Shown here piece after piece: positions 16,619 to 25,100 of a stretch of 64,000 nt of DNA (position 1 is the stretch's first letter; every line of letters begins with the position of its first letter). Origin of the DNA: Pontibacter burrus (GTDB lineage Bacteria > Bacteroidota > Bacteroidia > Cytophagales > Hymenobacteraceae); assembly GCF_010686685.1 (NCBI RefSeq), contig NZ_JAAGWD010000005.1:186001-250000 (forward strand), read 5' to 3'. The notes beneath the pieces are model-generated. The model was not told the origin of the DNA and did no database searches. It was given only the letters and a program-made list of their open reading frames with translations. A program made the translations under genes and the position numbers.

Positions 16619-19600
16619 ATGAACATAACCAAAATATCAATACAGCGATCGACCCTGGTGGTGGTGGTGTTTACCGTCCTCACGCTTCTTGGGGTTGCCA
16701 GCTACCAATCGCTGAACTACGAGCTACTGCCGAAGTTCAACCCACCGGTACTCACCATTATGACCATGTACCCGGGTGCTTCGCCAAATGAGGTGGAGAA
16801 CTCTGTTACCAAAGAGATTGAGGAAGCCCTTTCGGCGCTAGAGAACGTGAAGACCATGAGAAGTACCTCCCTGGAGAGCTTCTCGATGATCGTGATCGAA
16901 CTGAACCAGGGTACCAACGTGGACCTTGCCCTGCAGGATGCCCAGCGTAAGATCAACACCATTCTGGCTAACCTGCCGGATGATGCAGATGCGCCAACCC
17001 TGAACAAATTCGACCTCGACGACCTGCCTATCATTAAGATGGGTGCTACGGCCAACATGTCGCCGACAGAGTTCTATGACCTGATCGACAAGAAGATCAA
17101 GCCGGAGCTGTCACGCATACCAGGTATGGCTGCCATCAAAATTCTGGGTGGCCAGGAACGTGAGATCAAAGTAAACATCGACGCTAACAAACTGGAGGCT
17201 TACAACCTCTCCATTCTACAGATCCAGCAAAAAATTCGCAACTCCAACCTCGACTTCCCTACTGGTAAGATCAAGCAGGAAAGCGGACAGACACAGATTC
17301 GTCTGGCTGGTAAATTCCAGTCTCTGGACCAGCTGCGCAACCTGATTGTGCGCGAAGATGCTAACGGTATTGTGCGCCTGGCTGACGTAGCCGAAGTACA
17401 GGATACACAGAAAGACATTGAAGTACTGACCCGCGTAAACGGAAGCCCTTCAGTGGGTATCACTATCCAGAAGCAATCGGATGCCAACGCGGTGGAAGTA
17501 AGCCGTCTGACAAAAGAAGCCCTGGCTCAGTTGGAGCAGGACTACGCCAATGTTGGTCTGCACTTCAACATCGCCAACGACTCTTCTGACTTTACATTGG
17601 AAGCGGCCGACTCGGTGATCCATGACCTGATGATCGCGGTAATCCTGGTGGCGGTAGTGATGTTATTGTTCCTGCACTCGTTCCGAAATGCGGTGATCGT
17701 AATGATCTCTATCCCGGCATCCCTGGTGGCCACCTTTATCTTCATGTACCTGTTCGGTTATTCGCTTAACCTGATGTCGCTGCTGGCACTTTCGCTTGTA
17801 GTAGGTATTCTGGTGGACGACGCCATTGTGGTAATTGAAAACATTCACCGTCACATGGAGATGGGTAAAAAGCCGGCACAGGCAGCCTACGATGGTATCC
17901 GCGAGATCATGGCGACAGTTACGTCTATCACATTAGTAATTTCGGTAGTGTTTATCCCGATTGCACTTTCCAGCGGTCTGGTTTCAGATATCCTCCGTCA
18001 GTTTGCCGTAGTAGTAGCCGTGTCAACTATGATCTCCTTGTTCGTAGCCTTTACACTTATCCCACTACTGGCCAGCCGCTTCTCAAGACTGGAGCACTTA
18101 TCAGACAAGAACATATTCGGACGCTTTATCCTGGCCTTCGAGCGTTTACTTGATCGCATCATCGATGGCTTTACCGCAGCGCTGAAGTGGGCTTTCAATC
18201 ACAAGTTCATCACACTGGGGATAACTATACTGATGCTGTTTGCTTCGTTTGCACTAGTGCCAATGGGTTTTATTGGATCAGACTTTATACCTGCCGGCGA
18301 CCGTGGTGAGGTAAGCTTACAGCTGGAACTTCCAAAGAATGCTACTGTGGAGCAAACCAACTTTGCAACACGCCAGGTAGAGCAATACCTGGAGTCATTC
18401 CCGGAGGTAAAGAAAGTGTTTACTACCGTGGGTACTACTTCTTCGGCACAACAGGGTCAGAATACGGCCTACAAAGCTGATGTGTCTGTAACGCTGGTAG
18501 ATGTGAAAGAGCGTAGCTTCAGCACCGACCAGTTCAGCCGCCAGGCCAAAGCCGACATTGAAGGCAAATTGCCTAACGTGGAAGTAACACCGGTTCCGGT
18601 AGGTCTTGTTGGTAACTCACAGGCTCCGATCCAGATCATTATCTCCGGTTCGAACTTGGATAGCGTGATGGCCTTCTCTCAGAAAGTAATGGCCATTACG
18701 GAAAGTGTGGATGGTACTGCTGACGTGGAAATGTCTGTGGAAGGTGGTAACCCGGAAATTGAAGTGGTAGTGGACCGCGATAAAATGGCAAACGTAGGCC
18801 TGTCGCTGGAGAACGTAGGTGCAAGCATGCAGTTGGCCTTCAGTGGTAACTCCGATGTTACTTTCCGCTCAGGCACCGAAGACTACGACATCAACATTCG
18901 CCTGGATGAGTTTGACCGCCGTAGCGTGACTGACATCGCCAACCTGTCATTTGTGAATAACCAGGGACAGCTGGTGCGTTTGGGTCAGTTTGCTGACATC
19001 CGCCAGTCTACGGGTCCGTCGCAGCTGGAGCGTTACAACCGTGTAACATCTGTAAACGTGAACTCGCAGGTAATCGGTAGACCAACCGGTACAGTGGGTG
19101 CTGACATTCAGGCGAAGATGGCGGAAGTAAAAATGCCTGCTGGCGTAAGCTTAGAGTATGGTGGTAACCTGAAAAACCAGAGCGAAGGTTTCGGTACGCT
19201 GGGTATCGCCTTGCTAGCCTCTATCATCTTCGTTTACCTGATCATGGTGGCCCTGTACGACTCTTATGTGTATCCGCTGGTGGTACTGTTCTCTATCCCG
19301 CTTGCGATCATCGGTGCCTTGCTTGCCCTGGCACTGGCAGCGCAGTCGCTGAGTATCTTCTCTATCCTGGGTATCATTATGATGATCGGTCTGGTTGCGA
19401 AGAATGCGATTATGGTAGTGGACTTTACGAACAAGCTGAAAGACGAAGGCGTGGAAGTGAAAGAAGCCTTGACAGAAGCAGTAAGAATCCGTTTCCGTCC
19501 GATCCTGATGACGACACTTGCGATGGTGATTGGTATGTTGCCGATCGCGTTGGCCGGTGGTTCGGTAGCAGCTACCAAAAACGGTCTGGCATGGGCTTTG

Positions 19601-19798
19601 ATCGGTGGTCTGAGCTCTTCAATGTTCCTTACTCTGATCGTGGTTCCGATTATCTACTACGGCTTCGACCGTATACTTGCCAAGTTTGGCCTGGATAAGA
19701 AGACTAAAATTGAGCTGGAAGAGAAAACACTGGAAGAACTGGAGCACGAAACCAAGATGCTTGAAGAAAAGAAAATGGCGCACGAGTTTGCGCACTAA
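16619..19798 (+). CDS. RND family efflux permease (AcrB/MdtB-like)
   Basis: 1059 aa, the full length of an HAE1-type RND pump. First transmembrane helix at the N-terminus (STLVVVVFTVLTLLGVASY), a large periplasmic loop with porter and docking domains, and the TM2-6 block with the proton-relay pair Asp400-Asp401 (VGILVDDAIVVIENIHRH). The second half repeats the plan, ending in a charged cytoplasmic tail (EEKTLEELEHETKMLEEK). Proton-driven drug or lipid export with the two upstream partners. A 104-base gap with two CTATAG words separates it from the adaptor gene. Confidence 0.97.
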   Translation: MNITKISIQRSTLVVVVFTVLTLLGVASYQSLNYELLPKFNPPVLTIMTMYPGASPNEVENSVTKEIEEALSALENVKTMRSTSLESFSMIVIELNQGTNVDLALQDAQRKINTILANLPDDADAPTLNKFDLDDLPIIKMGATANMSPTEFYDLIDKKIKPELSRIPGMAAIKILGGQEREIKVNIDANKLEAYNLSILQIQQKIRNSNLDFPTGKIKQESGQTQIRLAGKFQSLDQLRNLIVREDANGIVRLADVAEVQDTQKDIEVLTRVNGSPSVGITIQKQSDANAVEVSRLTKEALAQLEQDYANVGLHFNIANDSSDFTLEAADSVIHDLMIAVILVAVVMLLFLHSFRNAVIVMISIPASLVATFIFMYLFGYSLNLMSLLALSLVVGILVDDAIVVIENIHRHMEMGKKPAQAAYDGIREIMATVTSITLVISVVFIPIALSSGLVSDILRQFAVVVAVSTMISLFVAFTLIPLLASRFSRLEHLSDKNIFGRFILAFERLLDRIIDGFTAALKWAFNHKFITLGITILMLFASFALVPMGFIGSDFIPAGDRGEVSLQLELPKNATVEQTNFATRQVEQYLESFPEVKKVFTTVGTTSSAQQGQNTAYKADVSVTLVDVKERSFSTDQFSRQAKADIEGKLPNVEVTPVPVGLVGNSQAPIQIIISGSNLDSVMAFSQKVMAITESVDGTADVEMSVEGGNPEIEVVVDRDKMANVGLSLENVGASMQLAFSGNSDVTFRSGTEDYDINIRLDEFDRRSVTDIANLSFVNNQGQLVRLGQFADIRQSTGPSQLERYNRVTSVNVNSQVIGRPTGTVGADIQAKMAEVKMPAGVSLEYGGNLKNQSEGFGTLGIALLASIIFVYLIMVALYDSYVYPLVVLFSIPLAIIGALLALALAAQSLSIFSILGIIMMIGLVAKNAIMVVDFTNKLKDEGVEVKEALTEAVRIRFRPILMTTLAMVIGMLPIALAGGSVAATKNGLAWALIGGLSSSMFLTLIVVPIIYYGFDRILAKFGLDKKTKIELEEKTLEELEHETKMLEEKKMAHEFAH

Positions 19799-19841
19799 TA
19801 AAAGTGAATTACCTGTTTTTTTAATATATAATGCTTAGTGG

Positions 19842-19877
19842 AGAGATTGCAGGGCTACTGGCTCTGCAATCTTTAAA
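19842..19877 (+). terminator. Hairpin after RND operon
   Basis: AGATTGCAG / CTGCAATCT perfect stem, extended inward by GGC/GCT pairing, with a short TTT tail. Weak T-run, so termination may be partial, which would let some transcription reach the small downstream gene. Confidence 0.5.
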
Positions 19878-19925
19878 ACCACAAAAAATGCTAAAAGCAA
19901 TTTTACCAGACTTACTTTATTTGCC

Positions 19926-20186
19926 ATGAACAATGCTAATTGCAACACCCAGGCAGTACAAAACGAAGTGGTGAACATCATCACATCCGTTACCAATATC
20001 GATTCCAACCGTTTGTTGCAGGTCCGCGACCTCTCCAGTCTCGGGTTGGATATTATTGATGTGGTAGACATTATTCTGGAAGTGGAGAAAACGTATCACC
20101 TCACTATTCCGGATGAAGTACCAGTTTACACAGTAGATGACTTTGTGAACTATGTGTGCACCCACACCATGAAACAGGCCGGGTAA
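19926..20186 (+). CDS. Acyl-carrier-protein-like protein lacking the serine
   Basis: 86 aa with the helical plan of an acyl carrier protein: L-x-x-L-G-L-D-x-x-D-V-V-D-I-I-L-E-V-E-K-x-Y-x-L-x-I-P-D-E. At the phosphopantetheine site the usual Asp-Ser-Leu is Asp42-Ile43-Ile44, so the serine that carries the prosthetic group is absent. It therefore cannot be a normal acyl carrier and may be a scaffold or regulatory partner. No acyl-transfer gene lies nearby. It lies between the RND operon and a strong terminator. Confidence 0.75.
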   Translation: MNNANCNTQAVQNEVVNIITSVTNIDSNRLLQVRDLSSLGLDIIDVVDIILEVEKTYHLTIPDEVPVYTVDDFVNYVCTHTMKQAG

Positions 20187-20203
20187 GGTCTGATCCTGAA
20201 AGG

Positions 20204-20246
20204 AAAAAAGAGAGCCGCAATTTATAGTTGCGGCTCTCTTTTTTTT
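20204..20246. terminator. Bidirectional terminator
   Basis: AAAAAAGAGAGCCGCAA pairs with TTGCGGCTCTCTTTTTTT, giving a 17-bp arm with A- and T-runs on either side. It serves the ACP-like gene (+) and the convergent FAD/NAD(P) gene (-), and its loop contains TATAG. Confidence 0.95.
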
Positions 20247-20260
20247 GCATATATGTTAAA

Positions 20261-21709
20261 CTATAGTTGTAATGCTTCATCGGATGGTGATGGAGAGAAG
20301 TATACTGGCTTACATCTTTTATTATCCTGCATTAATTTATGAGCTAACTCTTTCGCCTGCTGTCTTATCTCGCGGAGAGCTGTCGACTCGTATAATGTTG
20401 CTTTACGGGGCGGGCCTAAGGTATAAAAGCCTTCTACCGGCACTCCGGATGCGCTTATCAGCGTGGCATCCGGTGCAGTGACCAGGCCTAGCCTCAGGTC
20501 GTCTGGTTTTATCATTCCCTCAGTCAGCATGTGCTGTATCAGGGGCTGCTCTACTTTTGTGAAGTCGCCTTGTGGTCCGGTGCAGTTTATCACGCGGGTT
20601 ACTTTTATAGTTTGAACTATAGTTTGTTTCCGCCTTTTTATAGTTACACTAGCCGTTCCTCCTTTCTCAACCATGTCAACTATAGTTCCGGCAATCAGCT
20701 CCAAACGGCCCTGCTCCTGTAGCGCTGTAATTAAAGTGGCAGAACTGGCTGGCATACGGTGGCGGTGGGTTTCCCAGAAAGGGCGCACGTGCCGCAGAAA
20801 ACGTTTCTTTTCTGACAGCGGAAAAGCCTGCCAGATAGCTGGCAGATGCACGCGCATCGCATCCAGTACGCTACGCCAACTATAGCCCTGTTCTTCAGCC
20901 TTCACAATCTCTTGTCTTATAGTGTGGAACAGCTCCAATACCGTTAAGGAAGTGCCGGGATCTGGAAGTTTCAAACCATGGTATAGCTTCGTATGTACAT
21001 CAAAAGGCTGTGGCAGTAATCCGTGGCGAGACACAACGTAAATTTTACCTTTATGACCTTCTGCGTACAGGCTGCCCACAAGGTCAATCATGGTCAGGCT
21101 GGAACCGATCAGAAGCAGAGGCGCATCAGGCTGCAGATTTGCCAGTCCTTTTGCACTCCACGGTGAGGCTACGTAGCTACTGCTCTTATAAAATGCCTGA
21201 TTTGGGATAGGTAAGTTACCGGGTGCAAAATTACCTGTTGCCAGCACTGCTTTATGTACAACTATGGGTTCGTGCTCCTTAAACTGTATGTGAAAAGCCT
21301 TGTCCTTTTTGGTTACAGCCATCGCCTCATCAAAAATCCATTTCAGTTTTACAGTTTTTGGCGCAAGCATTTCGGCTTCCTGTAACCGGCTTTTCAGGTA
21401 ATCTCCGAAAATAAACCGGGGAATAAAGTCGTTCTGGGTTACAGGCAGGTTCAGATGCTTTTTATAACGGTGTTGCTGGGCTGTGAGCCATTCATAAAAA
21501 TCGAGGGGCTGTTCAGGAAATAGGCTCATGGCTGATGCGGGCACATTTAATGGCTGAAAAGGCAACTGACTGGAGTATGCAACGCCACGGTTCATCCTGT
21601 ACCTGTCCTGCTCGATCAGGTAAATGGTTTCGCAACCATAAGCGCTGCGTAGTAAATTAATTGCTGTTAATGTGCCGCTGAGGCCTCCTCCAATAATTGC
21701 AATTGCCAT
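20261..21709 (-). CDS. FAD/NAD(P)-binding protein (COG4529-like)
   Basis: 482 aa. N-terminal Rossmann motif AIIGGGLSGTLTAINLL for FAD. RGVAYSSQLPFQPLNVPASAMSLFPEQP matches the NAD(P)-binding-like family PF13454, whose members are poorly characterised flavoprotein oxidoreductases. A second dinucleotide motif, LLLIGSSLTMIDLVGSL, lies near residue 200, and the C-terminal GFYTLGPPRKATLYESTALREIRQQAKELA is typical. Reaction unknown. The stop (Gln-Leu-stop) falls in an exact AACTATAGTT. Confidence 0.85.
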   Translation of the reverse strand: MAIAIIGGGLSGTLTAINLLRSAYGCETIYLIEQDRYRMNRGVAYSSQLPFQPLNVPASAMSLFPEQPLDFYEWLTAQQHRYKKHLNLPVTQNDFIPRFIFGDYLKSRLQEAEMLAPKTVKLKWIFDEAMAVTKKDKAFHIQFKEHEPIVVHKAVLATGNFAPGNLPIPNQAFYKSSSYVASPWSAKGLANLQPDAPLLLIGSSLTMIDLVGSLYAEGHKGKIYVVSRHGLLPQPFDVHTKLYHGLKLPDPGTSLTVLELFHTIRQEIVKAEEQGYSWRSVLDAMRVHLPAIWQAFPLSEKKRFLRHVRPFWETHRHRMPASSATLITALQEQGRLELIAGTIVDMVEKGGTASVTIKRRKQTIVQTIKVTRVINCTGPQGDFTKVEQPLIQHMLTEGMIKPDDLRLGLVTAPDATLISASGVPVEGFYTLGPPRKATLYESTALREIRQQAKELAHKLMQDNKRCKPVYFSPSPSDEALQL

Positions 21710-21953
21710 AGGTGCTTAATCTTAGGTAAAAAGAAACTTATACAAGTCAGACAAGCGAAACCTAAGCTGGAAGCCTGTACCTTTCAAGTAGCGTATTTAT
21801 GCACGATGCCGGGGTGTTTCAAAAACATCTGATTTTACGGGAATATATTTTTCATGGTTCGTGTGCAGGTTCACTCTTTTTAACTTAAAAGCTGAAAATA
21901 TTTATCTCAGAATACCTGTTTTATACTGTAATCTATAGTTTCAAAAATTCCCT

Positions 21954-21991
21954 CCTGAACCTCTTGTTTTGACCTGAACCTCTTGTTTTGA
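21954..21991 (+). repeat. Tandem 19-bp direct repeat in 420-bp spacer
   Basis: CCTGAACCTCTTGTTTTGA occurs twice back to back. The 21710-22129 spacer between the divergent FAD/NAD(P) gene and tamB must hold both promoters. No clear TAnnTTTG could be assigned and no small gene is seen. Confidence 0.6.
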
Positions 21992-22129
21992 TCTGCCTCT
22001 GCCCTTTTACCAACCGCGGCACAACTACAAATTGGACTCCTAATTATACTTTTTAAATACAGGCTAACTATAAATCATACTTATTTTTACTGAAAACAGC
22101 ATAACAGCTCAACAGCCCCCTATCCTTGT

Positions 22130-25100
22130 TTGGATAATTCCGTAAAGGCAAAGCAGAACCCAAAAACAGACAAACCTATCGCATCTGCTAAACATATCGG
22201 AAAAGTTATAGCCAAAGTCATCCTTGGCCTGCTACTGTTCATTATTGCGCTGGTTATTATTATAATTATTGCCCTGCAATTCCCGAGGGTGCAGACTTTT
22301 GCCGCCAAAAAGGGAGCCAACTACCTGGAAGGTATGCTGGGCACGAATGTAGACATCGGAGGCTTTACAACAGACTGGCGAAATTCGCTGGTATTAAAAG
22401 AAGTTTACATCGAGGACCAGAAACGCGACACCCTCTGGTACAGTGGTAGACTGGGTGTGGACATGAACATTCTGGGCTTGCTTCGCGGCAATATCAGCAT
22501 CAGCAAAATAGACCTGGACGATGCCCGCCTCAACCTGCACATTCTCCCCGACAGCAGCTCGAATTTCGACTTCCTGATGGAGGCATTTGCTACCGATACC
22601 ACGGCCACTACCACCCCCGCTGATACCACTGCCATGGCTATTGACCTGGACGTGATCAACCTGAACAATGTGCGTGTAAGTTTTAAGGACGAGGCCGGAG
22701 GCAACCTGATAGAAACGCATGTGGGGCAGTTTACTACTACAATGGATGAGCTGAACCTGGAAGAGCAGCAATACCTGGTAAATAATGTTGCGCTTAAAAA
22801 CACCTGGATCAACTATATACAAACCAAACTGCCACCGCCGTCGAAGCCTGAGCCCATTGCTTTCAATTTTGGCCTGGATAAAGTAGACCTGGAAAACATA
22901 CGCCTGCGCTACGAAAACCGTGTGGCCGAACAACACATTGAAGTGGATTTAGGCAAAGCCCAGCTTAACGCTGATAACATAGACCTGCCCAATGCACGCG
23001 TTGATCTGAATAACCTGGACCTGCATAACACAACTATAGTTTACGCTCAGGAAAAATATAAACCATCCGACTCGCTGGCCGTGAACCCGGTAGAAACAGT
23101 CAGGAACCTGGATGAATCGGTAGAAAAGACGCAGGGGCAACCTGTTAACTGGGTGGTTACCTTAGGCAAAACCGATATCTCAGGCCTGAACATCAAATTC
23201 GATAATTTTAACACGCCTGCCCTGGCTCGCGGCATGGATTACGACCACCTTTATTTTACGGATGTGGTGCTCCAGGCCAGCGATCTGAGCTATAGTTTGA
23301 ACCGTACCCAGGTAGCGCTCAAACAACTACAGCTGAAAGAGAAAAGCGGCTTCCGAGTGAATAACTTCCAGGCCGATATCCTGTTTGATTCCGTGGAAAC
23401 CCGACTCGCCAACCTGGACCTGAAAACCGGCAACAGCCACATACAACGCGACCTGACCATACGCTATAGTTCCCTGGATGCGCTGGCAGAAAAACCCGGC
23501 AATACGCAACTGGACCTGAACATAGTGGATACCCGCATTGCCATGCAGGATGTGCTCTATTTCATGCCTGAACTTCGTCAGAATCCATCGTTCCGGAATG
23601 TGATAAACTCTACCCTGCAACTTAACGGCAGCGTGGAAGGAACTGTAGACAACATGATACTGAGGCGCTTCCGCGCATCCGGCTTAAACGGAACTATAGT
23701 TAACGTGAGCGGCAACATCCGCAACGCAACCAACCCCGACAAGCTGTTCCTGGACCTGGACGTGAACGAACTGCAGACTACCCGGGCTACCATACTTGCT
23801 TTTGCGCCTGCAGGCACAATCCCACCAAATATCCGGATTCCCGAGCGCATCAGAGTAGAAGGGACGATAGAAGGCACTTTAACCAACCTGGATGCCCAGA
23901 CAACTATAAACAGCTCCATCGGTAACCTGACCGCTGATGTGGATATGGGCGAGAACGAACGCTTTAGCGCAACTATAAAAACAGCAGGTTTTGCCCTGGA
24001 TGAGTTGTTTACCGACAGCCTGGGCCTGGGAACTATAGCCGGTACTGTTACCGCCAAAGGCCAGGGCCTAACCCCGGAAAAAATGGTGGCAGACGTGCAG
24101 GCAAACCTGAGCACGATCGAGTACAACAACTATAGTTACCGCAACATTATAGTTGATGCCGGCATCAATAAAAACGTTTACGACGTTAGCGCCCGCGCCG
24201 CAGACCCAAACCTGAACCTGGCCCTGGATGGTACCTTCAACCTCCGCGACACAAAAAATGCCAACTATAACTTTGACCTGAAACTGAACGAGGCCAACCT
24301 GCAGGCACTGAACCTATACACTGAACCACTGAGCATAACCGGGCAACTGAAGGGCAACTTTACCGGCGCGGATGCCAGTACCCTGAACGGCACACTAACA
24401 GGCGAGCAGCTACTTGTGCAACATGCAAACCGCAATTACCCCATCGATTCGCTGCAGCTTAACCTGAAGCAACAGACCGGCAATACCGAGATACAACTAC
24501 AGTCCGATGTAGTAGCGGCAGACCTGCAGTTTGGCAACACCCTGGAAACGCTGCCAACTGCCCTGATGAAGCATTTCTCAAACTATTTCGACCTGCAGCC
24601 CGATCCGCCATTCCCGGCTAACCTGAACCTGGAAGATTTTGCCTTTGAGATAAACCTGAAGAAACCTGATGTGGTCACGTCTTTTGTGCCCGGCCTTACA
24701 CAACTACGCCCAACCGGACCCATAACCGGCACTTATAACGGAGAAACGCAAGTTTTTGAAATGGACGGTGCTTTCAGCAGAATCCGGTATACAGACTATA
24801 CCCTGAACGGACTAACCATGCAGGTACGCGGCGACCGGGAAAAGATGAACTATAGCCTTGATCTCTCGCAGCTTCTTTCGCCGTCGTTGAGGGCTAACAA
24901 TGTAGCTTTAACTGGGGCTGCCCGCGACAACGACCTGCTCGTGCGTCTGGCAATAGCGGAAGACAGTGCTGCTGCTAAATTTATAGTTGGTGGTGTGCTC
25001 AACAGCCTGGGCAAAGGCTACCGCTTTGCTTTCGATCCGGAGCAACTGGTTATAAACGGCGACACCTGGACGGTACCGGAAGATAACTACCTGCAGTTCG

